This document shows positions 13,292-25,218 of a stretch of DNA of 64,000 bases, in pieces. Origin of the DNA: Paraspadella gotoi (lineage: Eukaryota > Chaetognatha). The stretch covers positions 6,519,232-6,583,231 of the forward strand of contig CM119268.1 of NCBI GenBank assembly GCA_051294375.1, read 5' to 3'. Numbering within the stretch: position 1 is the stretch's first letter; each line of letters starts with the position of its first letter. A model generated the notes under the pieces. The model was not told the origin of the DNA, made no database searches, and was given only the letters and a program-made list of their open reading frames with translations. The position numbers and the translations under genes are program-made.

Positions 13292-15373
13292 GTAGGTTAA
13301 CGAGCGAACGAGCGAACGTATGGAACAAGCATAATTGTTTAACCTATTACGAATTTTGAAGCGAGATTCCATTTTTTTTTAATGGGTAGTCACCGAGCTT
13401 TCCGAGTTGAGAATATTTTGTATCGTCGAGTTTTCCTAACCAGTAAAGTATAGTCAACTTGGATGATACTGCTATATTATTAAAAATATTTGTTGAATTG
13501 TTAAAATAGTAATCTCAGAAATTATTCACCATTAAACCTAGTTTATGAATATTGCCAAGAAATGATATTAACTTTTAAAGCAATCCAATAAAGATGAGTA
13601 AAATTCCAAACGAAACACGACCAAAATGCAAAAGAAAATTAAGAGACACAAAATACTATGCTATAATTCTTTTTGGCGACTTTGTTGACCAAATGTTTTA
13701 CGTGTTCATAACAAACTCTTCGTCTCATGCAACGACTTAAAAATATCTCTTAAGTCATATTTCCAAAGATATGCAAGATCAAGTCAGTAGAAAACCAGAG
13801 TCGGGCGATGCCCTTTTGCCTCTTCAGCCCGTTTCCGCCCTGTCGCCTGCGGCGCTTCTGCCGTATCAGCTCTCTCTTTACCCTTCTGACCCTTCCTCCT
13901 TACTGCTTCGTTTGCTCGCCCTTTTTTTATCCTCGCACAGCTGTCAATACGAGCATTGCTGCCTTATCCAAATAGACATCATTACCCTTCTGCCCTTCGC
14001 CAGCCACGTGTGCGGGCCTGCCCTTCTCCCCTTCTGCCCTTCCGCCCCTTCTGCCCTACTCTGCCCTTTGGCTTGCCCTCTCTGCCGCCTTCTTGCCCTC
14101 CGCTTCCCGCTTCCCTGAAATACTTTTCTGCGCCCGCCGACTTAGGACGCCGAGTTTGCGTGCATCTCAATTTTTCCTACTTCGTGCGGAACACGGAAAT
14201 TCATTCGTTGCCCCCCCCCTCTCCTCTCTCCTCTCTCTTCTCTCTCTTCTTCTCTGCTCTCTCTCTTCTCTTCTCTCAAGAAAAATGTGAAACCTTTTTC
14301 CCAAGGGACGATTAAAATCCCAAATTAAATCTCACTCATTTGTGCAGATAGAGACATCTGTTTAGAGTTAGTTTTCCTAACATCCTTTTACTTATTTTGA
14401 TTCTATTACCAATTATCTTTGTTTTGAGATCTTTTTGTTGAAAAATTCAAGTTGTATTTAAACATCGTATTTAACTATTCTAAAAGTTTGCCTAGGTGCC
14501 GGCCGTATCTGTTTAATTCATAATTCACCTCCTCTCTCTTCTTCTGCTCTCTTCTCTCTCTTCTCTCTCTCTCTCTCTCTTCTCCTCTTCTCTCTCTCTC
14601 TCTCTCTTTCCGGGATGCTTGCTAGAAAATCGTGGTCCCCAAGTTAAAACCCTCGAAACCCCCAAGGTTATGTCTTCGCGGTCAACTTTGCAGAACGAAC
14701 GAATGCAGTGCATTTTTTTGCCCGATCGTCTTTTTCGCCATCGTTGCAAACTTTTATATCGAAGACTTTTACCGCGAAGAGATAATTTGTGGTACCCTTT
14801 GGTGGGCAAGACGTGTCCGTGCCAACTCCCGAGAGCCCAACACGTCGGTTGGAAATTCCGTGATCGGACGAATTCTTTGGAATCATCGGGATCGAGTTAG
14901 GAAAAAAAAAAGTTTTGTCATGAAACTTTCGTTGGCGGGAATTGTAGAAAAAAAAAACTTGTTGTGGAAAAGATTTATTTCTTTTTGTTGGATTTCGTGA
15001 AACGAAGGAATGAACGAAGGATTTCCTTGTTTTTTTATTAAATAAATAAAAGTTAAATTTCTTATGTTAGTTTTGTTGTGTTAAACGTTGGTTCGTGGGT
15101 TTTTGAGTTTCCGAACAAAAAACACGCGATTCGGTTAATCGGTCGAATGTTCCTGTGGCAATCGAAGGGAAAAATATGTCCATAATTAGGGCATTTTGCG
15201 CTCTCGGCCGTTTATGGAATAATTAATAGAAGTTAAAGTTATTTGTCAATGCAATCGTCATAGTTTATTTTGTGAAAAAGTTCAGCGTTCAGCAGTTCAT
15301 CTAATTCTCTCCATGTTTTGGACCGTCGTCGTCACGCAAATTACTGAAGGCAAACTTTGGAATTATTCGCCTC

Positions 15374-15414
15374 TCTCTCTCTCTCTCTCGATCTCTCTCT
15401 CTCTCTCTCTCTCT

Positions 15415-15481
<67 letters not shown>

Positions 15482-15699
15482 TCAGATTGGTCCAAGCTTC
15501 TCATGAAACGAAGATGACCGGCTTCCGATTAATCGCATGACATTAATATTTTTTTTCTGTCGGAATCAATGAGAGAGAGAGAGAGAGAGGAGGAGACGAG
15601 ACGAGAGAGGAGAGAGGAGAATGAGAGAGACGATGAGAGAGAAGACAAGAGACGAGAGGAGAGGTTTTCTTTTGNNNNNNNNNNNNNNNNNNNNNNNNN

Positions 15700-15732
<33 letters not shown>
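15374..15732. repeat. Turn-around of the large foldback: (CT)n - 90-bp loop - (GA)n
   Basis: The left arm ends in (CT)n (15,374-15,480). About 90 bp of non-palindromic loop follows (15,481-15,567), then (GA)n interrupted by a 25-N gap (15,568-15,732). Flanking bases 15,301-15,373 and 15,733-15,805 are reverse complements. The arrangement is the same as in the small foldback. Confidence 0.9.
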
Positions 15733-15736
<4 letters not shown>

Positions 15737-16444
15737 AAATTCCAAGAGTTTGCCTCCGTAATTTGCGTGACGACGACGGTCCAAAACTGGAGAGAATTAG
15801 AGTGAACGGCTGAACGCTGAACTTTTCACAAATAAATATGACGTTGCTAGACAATAACTTTAACTTTATTAATTATTCCATAAACGCCGAGAGCCAAATG
15901 CCTAAATTATGGACATATTTTCCCCTCGATTCCACAGGAACATTCGACCGATTAACCAATGCGTGTTTTTGATCGAAACTCAAAAACCCACGAACCAACG
16001 TTACAAACAAACTAACATAGTAAATTTAACTTTATTTTTATTTTAAAAAAAAGGAAATCCTTCGTCATTCCCTTTCGTATCACGAAATCCACAAAAAGAA
16101 ATAAATCTTTTTCCACACAAGTTTTTTTTTTTTTTTCAATTCCCGCACGAAGTTTCATGACAAAACTTTTTTTTTCCTAACTCGATCCCGAGTGGATTCC
16201 AAAGATTCGATCACGAATTTCCACCGACGTGTGGGCTCTCGAGTGGCACGGACACGGTTGCCCACAAAGGTACCCACAATATCTCTCGCGGTAAAATGTC
16301 TTCGATATAAAAGTTTGGCAACGATGGAAAAGACGATCGGGCAAAAAATGCACTGCATCGTGTCGTTTCTGCAAAGTTGACCGCGAAGACATAACCTTGG
16401 GGGTTCGAGGTAACTGACCACGAGTTTTCTACAAGCATCCCGGA

Positions 16445-16491
<47 letters not shown>

Positions 16492-16849
16492 AGAGAGAAG
16501 AGAGAGGGCAACAGAATGAATTTCGTGTTTCCGCCACGAAGTAGGAAAATTGAGATGCACGCAAAACTCGGCGTCCTAAGTCGGCGGCGCCAGAAAAAGT
16601 ATTTAAGGGAAGGAGGGAAGCGGGAGAGGCAGAAGGGCGGTAGCAGAAGGCAGATGCAGAAGGGCAGAAGGACGAAGGGAAGCAGAAAGGCAGAGAGGTA
16701 AGGCAGAAGTGAAGAAGGCAGAAGGGACGGAAAGGGCCGCAGGGCGGAAAGGGCAGAAGGGGCATCGGCCCGGCACGTCTGGGTCTTTCACTTTTATATT
16801 TGGAAATATAATTAAGAGATAAGTTTGTAGAGTCATCACATGCACTGTT

Positions 16850-17235
16850 TAATTTATGATTAAGAAAAACGTCGAATTTGGATTCAAGTGCAGGTATTTT
16901 TTTCTTTTATAGAAAACCAATATTTCGATCTTATTTGACAGATCATCGTTCAGGGTAAGAGTGAAGTGAGTAGAAGAAGAGAGCTAAGGAAAAGAGAGAG
17001 AGATAGAGAGAGAAGGGAGAACAGTAGAGTCAGATGTCAGATAGTCTGACTCTCACCTGTTCTCTCTCTCTCTCTATCTCTCTCTCTTTTCCTTAGCTCT
17101 CTTCTTCTACTCACTTCACTCTTACCCTGAACGATGATCTGTCAAATAAGATCGAAAATATTGGTTTTCTATAAAGAAAAAAAAATAACTGCACTTGATC
17201 CCAAATTCGACGTTTTCTTAATCATAATTAAGTGA
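16850..17235. mobile_element. Foldback (inverted-repeat) element, present in one arm only
   Basis: A near-perfect palindrome of about 370 bp centred near 17,040. It opens TTTATGATTAAG and closes CTTAATCATAATTAA, with arms of about 175 bp that contain (GA)n on one side and (CT)n on the other. The left foldback arm lacks it: the sequence there runs across the site near 13,757. TTAA is present at both borders, compatible with a TTAA target duplication, but the borders are AT-rich and this is tentative. No coding capacity, so a non-autonomous element or another hairpin artifact. Confidence 0.6.
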
Positions 17236-17681
17236 TATTTTTAGTCATTGCATGAGACGAAGAGTTTGTTATGAACACGTAAAACATTTGGTCAACAAGT
17301 CGCCAAAAGAATTATAGCATAGTATTTTGTGTCTCTTAATTTTCTTTGCATATTGTCGTGTTTCGTTTGGAATTTTACTCATCTTTATTGGATTGCTTTA
17401 AAAGTTAAATATCATTTCTTGGCAATATTCATAAACTAGGTTTAATGGTGAATAATTTCTGAGATTACTATTTTAACAATTCAACAAATATTTTAATAAT
17501 AGCAGTATCATCCAAGTTGACTATACTTTACTGTTAGGAAAACTCGACGGTACAAAATATTCTCAACTCGGAAAGCTCGGTGGACTACCCATTAAAAAAA
17601 AAATGGAATCTCGCTTCAAAATTCGTAATAGGTTAAACAATTATTTGTTCCATACGTTCGCTCGTTCGCTCGTTAACCTAC

Positions 17682-17855
17682 CTTCGTAGTTGACGCACCC
17701 CCGACAAACGGGTTCCGAGAATTCCTGCAGCATCGCCCACGGCGTCCGCGGGAGATCGCAGAGGTAGCAGGACTGGCGCTGCAGCGTTGCGCGCGGGACG
17801 GCGCCGCCGGAGGATATGGTGGCGTGGGAGGCGGCGACGAGGGGCGCGTGGTGGC
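17682..17855 (-). CDS. IRF2BP-family gene, zinc-finger exon (intact)
   Basis: Encodes the N-terminal C4 zinc finger of the IRF2BP family: [18 protein letters not shown] followed by [15 protein letters not shown]. Four cysteines in two CxxC pairs match vertebrate IRF2BP1/2/L and insect homologues. In vertebrates this finger mediates dimerisation of nuclear co-regulators that bind IRF2. The exon starts after TTGCCCGTCAG with two bases completing a Gly codon begun by the Ala/His exon (22,403) and ends GAAG before GTAGGT, so its phases fit both neighbours (…LP-G-HHAP… and …NYE-G-PERIE…). The 40 or so residues before the finger are longer than in vertebrate members. Confidence 0.93.
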
Positions 17856-18129
17856 CTGACGGGCAATTGGGAGGGTCAAGGGTGAGGTTTTTACTCACCT
17901 TTTTACGGATCTAAATTGAGANNNNNNNNNNNNNNNNNNNNNNNNNTCGAATTCTACGATCTTAAGTAAGTTTATCGAGAATCCTAAACACCTCGCGCTC
18001 TTTAATTTTTTTGCGTCAAAACTCAAAAAAAAAAAAAACAAAAAAAAAACCAAAGCTGAGCCGATCCGGAGGAGAGTAATACAAATTAGTCGTAAAACTT
18101 ATGTTTTTCGTATCTTATCTTTTTCTCTA

Positions 18130-18880
18130 CATATTTTCAGCGCCCATACCTCTGTACAATGTCGCACCGGTCTGATATTCTCGCCGCACTAAGCGAACAG
18201 CGAGAAGAGACGATGTACTGCACCGCAGAGACGAGAGACTGCGGCAGAGAACGCATTAGGCCATACCATCCATAGGAGAGAGATTTATAGCGAAGTCGCC
18301 GACTCCTCCGCTACCCAGTCCGCGGTCGGCGAGAGATGACGAGGAGACGAGAACGTCGGCTAACGCTCCTGCCGGCGCGCCGTCGAGATCGAGAGAACTG
18401 AGAGACGCTGTTAAGTATAGAACGGTGCACTCCATTTGAGCATAGCAGTAGTTGACAACTAAGACTTCAGCTGACTCAGCTACTAGTACTGTCCACTAAT
18501 AGTAAGTGAGAAGGTAGATAGAGCAGAGTAGAGAGAGTAGGTGAACACAATGGCACTGTTGTCTTGCGACTATTATGATGAGCATAGAGCAGAGAAATTA
18601 ATAGTTACATATCTGTGAGAGTGAACACAGCCCGAATATGTGCGTGTTAACTCTAAGTTGTGAGAACTTTGCCGTACGATACAATTTGATGAGTGACTCA
18701 ACTCGTAAGTTCTGACTATGCCGACTTCAGCTTCCGCTGATGGTTTTACTATGCGTGTATTAAATTTCTGCGCATTTTTTTCGCTAGTCTCTCTGTTATT
18801 CGCTGTTGCTTTGCCATGCCTATGTCTAGTCTCCTATATACATACTTGCTGATGTGAAGAATGCGAGATCTCATACTCTC
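18130..18880. other. Unmatched block of balanced composition in the right arm
   Basis: About 750 bp with near-even base use and no long open frame, standing where the left arm has only a (CT)n tract (12,714-12,842). Fragments such as GAGAGA and GACGAGAGA recur amid seemingly random sequence. Either a real insertion or low-quality consensus of a long (GA)n tract; I favour the latter. Confidence 0.5.
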
Positions 18881-20672
18881 TCTCTCCTCGTTAGAGAGAG
18901 AGAGAGATAGAGAGAGGGGACTTTGACGAAATTTATCACTGATATCGATGGTAAGAAAAATTTATGCGATTTTTCGCTGCGATTTCGTTTTTGTTTTGTA
19001 TCTAACAATCGAGAGGAGAGTGGTTTTAATCTGTTGATCGGAAAGTAATTAAATCTTTTGGTTCTGGTTAAACTTTGGCGTTTCCTTCTCACGGAAATTC
19101 GTGAGGCGAGTGACGGATTAAAGGGGAATTTAAAAAAAAATAATAAAATTAAAAAAATATAATAAATGAGGAAAAAGAGAACATGAATAATCGAATATCC
19201 TATTCTCGCTGAATTTATATTCATTTTACCTCATTCTCTTGATTCCAGGATCAAAAACGAACATAATACAGAAATATCTAGCATCCACTGTATCTACCCA
19301 CGTGTGGACCGGATTCGAAACATAACCGAGTTTCGCTGTACGGGGGGGGAATCATCGTATCTCATTCGAGGCGCCGAAGAAAACTCGTTCAAGAAGCGAA
19401 TTCGAGCGACATCAAGCGGAGAAGATAAGACAACGAGAGGAAGGTTAAAAAAAAAATGAAAGAAAAAAGGCAAAGGTGAAGAGATAAAATAAATTGACTC
19501 TTTAAACGGGATATCCGGGCAGAAAAATATCTTACAAAGCCGTTATCAGCCCCAAATTTTAAAAATATGCGTTAAAAACATCCTTAAACATCGTTATCTC
19601 GAGCTTATCAAACCTTTGATAAAACCTTTGTACTTGCAATCGGTGATGATGCAACGATTTGAGCTCATGACTAACTCGGTCCAAACGTAGAAGTCATTTT
19701 TGTTTTCGGTACACACGAAAATCGATCCGTGACTAATTCGTGGCAAATCTTAGTTTGTCCGACCTTCCTGACCGATTTTTTTGGTTCATTTTAAAAGAAG
19801 ATAATAAGAGTTTGGCATCTAAGAACGCGTACGTGACCAGCAACTTGGATGAGTTTAACATAATAAAGATTGAGTGAAAACTGAAAAGAATCAATGTCTA
19901 AGCGATAAAGTTTGACACTCAATAGTACAATTAGGATTCTTGCCTCGACTTTTTCGTTATTCGTCTTCATTCAAAGTTAGACTGCTAATCTAATCTAATC
20001 TTTTGAGAAATTGTCGAGTGTTTTTTTTTTTTCGGTAATGATGAAATATATATCGTAGGAGATTCTTTGCAAGATTTAGAATTTAAAAAGAAAGAACAAA
20101 AAAGCCTTTTTTAAAAAAAAAGAAAAGTAATTGGCTTAATAAGCGCAGGAAGAAAAACGAGTGCTTAAAGAAAGTAAGATAAACACCAATAAAAAATCTG
20201 CATACATAATGTCAATCAGTCGTCACAACAGGAAGCGGTGGCCAAAAGGCTCCGTCAATTGGAATCAGCCAATCAAACGAAGAAAACAATCAATCAATCG
20301 CAACACCTTATATAAATCATGAGAAAAAACAAAGAGCAATCAGTGATATGAGACAATCAAACAATCAAAATCATCTCAAATTTAGAAATCGAATCGATTT
20401 TTTTTCCCCGGAGGGATTCCACGGAAATAAAGAGCGTNNNNNNNNNNNNNNNNNNNNNNNNNNNNNNNNNNNNNNNNNNNNNNNNNNNNNNNNNNNNNNN
20501 NNNNNNNNNNNNNNNNNNNNNNNNNNNNNNNNNNNNNNNNNNNNNNNNNNNNNNNNNNNNNNNNNNNNNNNNNNNNNNNNNNNNNNNNNNNNNNNNNNNN
20601 NNNNNNNNNNNNNNNNNNNNNNNNNNNNNNNNNNNNNNNNNNNNNNNNNNNNNNNNNNNNNNNNNNNNNNNN

Positions 20673-20706
<34 letters not shown>

Positions 20707-20989
20707 GTGGCCGGATTGAAGAGAAGAAAAACCCACGGAATTCGTGACCACAACGATGACGAAGACGACGACGCTGATTTTTAAAAACGACAACGAACAA
20801 ATTCACAACAACAACAACAATAACATTGACCCCTCGGAGAGACCATGAGGAAAATGGCATCGTCCCGGTGCCAATAGAAAGAACGATGCGATTCACCCGT
20901 CGCCAATCGCGTGTCTCGTCTCATGAGGCGCCATTAACCATTAACCATTAACCAACAACCGGTTAATATTTTCCTCTCCAACACGAACG

Positions 20990-21025
<36 letters not shown>

Positions 21026-22253
21026 NNNNNNNNNNNNNNNNNNNNNNNNNNNNNNNNNNNNNNNNNNNNNNNNNNNNNNNNNNNNNNNNNNNNNNNNNNN
21101 NNNNNNNNNNNNNNNNNNNNNNNNNNNNNNNNNNNNNNNNNNNNNNNNNNNNNNNNNNNNNNNNNNNNNNNNNNNNNNNNNNNNNNNNNNNNNNNNNNNN
21201 NNNNCCCCCCCCCTCGCCGCGCCCTCCTTTCCGACTTCCGGGGGTCGACGTCGTCGTCCACTATGTTGGATCATCTTCCTCTGGGCGATAGGAAATTTAT
21301 GACCGTTCGTTCTCCCTCCGCGCGTTGAACGACGAACCAAGAGTCACTTTTTCCAAGTTTCTCGCGAAGTTAGATTCCTCCTTTTTTTGTCCCCTTTTCT
21401 CTGTCACTTCCTCNNNNNNNNNNNNNNNNNNNNNNNNNNNNNNNNNNNNNNNNNNNNNNNNNNNNNNNNNNNNNNNNNNNNNNNNNNNNNNNNNNNNNNN
21501 NNNNNNNNNNNNNNNNNNNNNNNNNNNNNNNNNNNNNNNNNNNNNNNNNNNNNNNNNNNNNNNNNNNNNNNNNNNNNNNNNNNNNNNNNNNNNNNNNNNN
21601 NNNNNNNNNNNNNNNNNNNNNNNNNNNNNNNNNNNNNNNNNNNNNNNNNNNNNNNNNNNNCCCCTTCTTCCTTCTCCTAATCTCCATTTGCCTCTACCTC
21701 TCTCGCTCTCTATCTAACCCTCTCCTTTCTCCTCTTCCTCTCCCCCTCCCTTCTCCCCCCTACATCTCACCCTTCGTCTGCTCTTTCAAAAAATAAATAA
21801 ATAAAAAAATAATCACGATGTCACATCGTCTGCTTCATCACCTCGATGCAAATTCGAGTTTCCTTTTCGACTCGGATTTTTCTCTCCAGCGCCTCTAGCG
21901 TCCTTTTGTATTTCCCACCAACTCGCGTGGCTCGCGATCGCCGTTTTTAATTAGTAGATTACTTATAATTGTAAATCACTATATAAAATGTGATATTTTG
22001 TTTTAAAGCGATGTATATATTGCAATAAATAAACTAATCAAATGAGACGCGTTCGGTACGGATCAGCAGACGTTCGCGCTAATCGAACGGACGAATGGAT
22101 GGATGTACGGACGAACGGACGGAACTGACTTCCTCACGGAGAGAAGAAACTCGAAAGATCGATCGACGACGGACGTGAGGAAGCAGCAGTCAAGTTCGAC
22201 AGTGAAGAACAGTGATAAACAGAGAGATGCGACAGCGGAGAAAACAATGAAAG

Positions 22254-22293
<40 letters not shown>

Positions 22294-22402
22294 AAAGAAA
22301 CGTAATAACACTTTAATTTTAAAAAAATAAATATTTATAAATATCACATCCGCTTGAAATCTGCTGATATAACGCGTTCCAAGAGCAAACAATCCTCGTT
22401 AC

Positions 22403-22637
22403 CTGGCAACGCCGCCGAGTGATGCCCGACCGTCGCCACGGCGATCCCGGCGCTTCCGTTTCCGGTCCCGGCGCCGCCGCCGACGACAACGTTGTTGTTG
22501 TTGCTGTGCTGCAGCGCGGCGGCGGCGGCTGCCGCGGCGGCGTGATTGACGACGGCGACGCCATGTGTCGCGTGCGCTGCGTGCGCTGCGTGCGTGGCGT
22601 GCGCGAGATGGGGCACGTGAGACATGGCCGTCGTCAT
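22403..22637 (-). CDS. IRF2BP-family gene, Ala/His/Asn-rich N-terminal exon (intact)
   Basis: Open over its length and low-complexity. It reads MTTAMSHVPHLAHATHAAHA, then a nine-Ala run, LQHSNNNN, a Gly-rich stretch, and ends HHSAALP-G at a CCAG/GTAACG donor in phase 1. That phase matches the acceptor of the zinc-finger exon. The open frame continues 25 codons upstream of the first ATG without a stop, so the true start or an upstream acceptor is not fixed; I use the ATG at 22,637. Assignment to the IRF2BP gene rests on strand, order and phase, not on homology, because this segment is not conserved. It could instead be the end of an unrelated low-complexity exon. Confidence 0.6.
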
Positions 22638-23161
22638 GGGGAGTTCGATTTGTGGGTGGAGGGGGTGGGGGAGATGGGAGAGGGAAGATGAGAAGATGCG
22701 CGTGACTTGCACCTCCGACGAGTTACATCCGGGTGTCCGCGCGTGCGCGATTAGGCGAGCGGGTTACATACGGAACTTTGAAAAGAGAGAATCTCTAAAA
22801 GACGTGATGGCGGGAAAATGGGGGGAGGATGAGGAAAGTAAAGGAGGGGCTGAGCTGAAGGGGAAATTAAAGTTACATTCTTCGCACTTTTATCCAGGAA
22901 AAGATAAGGAAAAAGGTAAGGAAAGTTCACGGCGAAGGCAGAAGATGACGATGGCGAAAGGTAAGTTTTCTAGAGTCTATCAGGGGATAGTTCGACGCGC
23001 TCTTTTCCGTGGCTTCCGGACGTCGAAACGCGGATTTCGAAGGGTAAGTTCGTCGCTGAGTCCTTTACTCACCTTGGGGTAAAAAGAAAATAAACAAACG
23101 GGCGTGTAATGAGATTTGGGATGAAGGGGAGGGAAAAAGGAAGACGGCAGCCAGGCTGTGA

Positions 23162-23229
<68 letters not shown>

Positions 23230-25000
23230 AAGAGAGGAGAGAGAGAAGAGAGAGAAGAGGAGAGAGAAGAGAAGAGACTGAAAATATAAGAAGATAATCG
23301 ATTAGAGTCCCGCGACTAATTTTTTTTGATATTTTTTAATCATTTTTATCATTTTCGAAGCCAAAAGTTTTAATTTGAGGAAAAAAAAAACGAGTGAAAA
23401 ATCGTCGTCGTGAGGACGAAAAAAAAAAAATTCCTGTCGTAATTGAGTTGAATTGAATTAGAGCGAACTAAAGTCAAATCGAATGACGACGACGACGACG
23501 ACGACGATGGCGGTAACGCCGTCTTTCGTCCGTTAATAGAGAGTTACCATTAAAGAGTACGACGAGTTTTTGATAATTGTATCAGTGTATCAATCGTATC
23601 AGAAATAACCGCGCCGAATTCTGGGGCCTTTTGAGATTTAACGGAAGGAATTCGGACGCCGATGAAAACGAGTTGAGGTTAACATTTTTGTTTTTTCTTT
23701 CTTTTTTTTATTCATTAAATTGATCGGATTGAATTAAGCGGAAAATCTTAAGGATGAACGGGAAGATGTCTCCAGAGGTCATGAAAATAAAAGGAGAAAT
23801 GTGAGCGAGTAGAAAGGAAATGCCAGACAACCTGAGTTAGTTTGTGGTCATTTTTAACTAAGGTTTGAGAATCTACCTTCTCCAGCTTTGGAGATTATAA
23901 ATTTCAAACTTTTTCTAGATATAATTTGTAAAAAAAAGCTTTTCCATATCAAAAACAAGAAGTTGCAAAAGACAGCAGGGATTAGTGATTGGTCTCGAGA
24001 GCTCAAAAGTCCAGCTCACAAATCTCAAAAAAAGTCATTTTTAGTCAAGCCACTATTTTGGGATCGGAACCCCGGCATTAATAAAATGACATTTAATTGT
24101 TTACTCCTTGGCAAACAATCTCACAAATCAAAACTTTTAAAGGTTAAAGTTTCAGAGGGAAAGAAAATTGCACTAATGTACGTTTTTCATTCATACATGA
24201 TTCATTCAGTTTAATTCCAATTTTTTTAAAAACAAAAACAAATAAATCGCGTTGACTGCTAGATTTTGTGAATCGAGAAAGGGAGACGGGAGAAAAAGAG
24301 AAAAAAAAATCGTGGTAAAAATTTTAAACGGAATAAAAAAAAAAAAAATAACATCAAATGAAAAAAAAAATTATTTGAATTTCAATTCGACGATAAACAG
24401 TAAAAAAGCGCACTCACTATTTTTCGGTTCCACTCACGATTCACGTCACGTTTTCGTCGAGGTTAAAAAATAATATATAAAACGTAAAATGAGCAAAAAA
24501 TTGTTTCGTCGGAAAGTTGGCTGGGGGGGGGAAATCTATGTTATAAATGACGTTTGTTTTTGATATGTTTTGTTTTTTTTGTTCGAAAGTTTAAAATGCG
24601 TATAAATCGTTAAAAATCACAAAGTTCATCGTCGATTTTATTATTTTTTTATTATTATTTTTTTTTATTAAGTCTAACAGTTATAACATTTTTGGACGAG
24701 AGAGACGAATTAAGAAAACAACGAGAAAGACAATGAAAACGACAAAATGGGACGACGACGACAACGACGACGACGACGACGACGATGTTTACGTGACTCG
24801 GAATGTGAATCGCGTTTTAGCATAAAAAACCGAGATTTTCCTTAGTTTTCTCACGATAAATGATGAGAATAATCAGAGCGGCGTCGCGAAGCAAACGCCG
24901 AGTCATCCGCTCGTTGAAAAAAGTAAGTAAAAGTAAGTGCCCGGTGAAAAGAGTAATGTTGAAATAGAATCGGGAGTAAATTCTTACTTATCCGTTCGTT

Positions 25001-25094
25001 TAGACCAATCAGTTTCGATCATTACGTAATGAGATAACAATCGAAACGGACCAATCAGCAACGAGATAACAATCGAAACGGACCAATCAGCAAC
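25001..25094. promoter_or_regulatory. Two-unit 32-bp tandem repeat with CCAAT boxes at the foldback edge
   Basis: A 32-bp unit beginning GAGATAACAATCGAAACG occurs twice (25,031-25,062 and 25,063-25,094), each ending GACCAATCAGCAAC. A third GACCAATCAG lies inside the arm end (about 25,002). Three CCAATCAG motifs within 100 bp, upstream of the minus-strand IRF2BP exons, could be promoter elements; this is inference. Confidence 0.4.
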
Positions 25095-25178
25095 GAGCAC
25101 GCCTTCTCCAAAATAGAACATTGAGCCTTGCAAAATTTCGCGGGCTGAGTGGGTTTTATCTTTGGTTAGCGAAAGGGG

Positions 25179-25218
<40 letters not shown>

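Larger units (their letters stand above)
6448..15480 (+). repeat. Large foldback, left arm
   Basis: Its reverse complement follows 15,568-25,020 throughout. Landmarks in mirrored order: GATCGAAACTGATTGGTCTA at 6,448 (opposite end at 25,020), a CGT tract (6,690), the Ala/His exon copy (8,938-9,190), a GTT tract (10,540-10,620), a CGT tract (11,060-11,140), the zinc-finger exon copy (13,117-13,291), a poly-purine block (13,800-14,110) and (CT)n to 15,480. The copies differ by very many small indels and by several large presence/absence segments. Confidence 0.9.
15568..25020 (-). repeat. Large foldback, right arm (carries the intact exons)
   Basis: Inverse of 6,448-15,480, interrupted by gaps at 15,675-15,699, 17,922-17,946, 20,438-20,672, 21,026-21,204 and 21,414-21,660. 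The last three fall where the left arm has long (GA)n, GTC/GTT and purine-rich tracts, so they are repeat-caused gaps. Two segments have no left-arm counterpart: a foldback element (16,850-17,235) and an odd block (about 18,130-18,880). Confidence 0.9.

Noticed and set aside
13771-14315. Overlapping plus-strand frames of 115-119 codons rich in Pro, Leu and Cys
   Set aside because: Arise from a CCCTTCTGCC-type degenerate repeat; the mirror copy (16,520-16,765) does not keep the frame.
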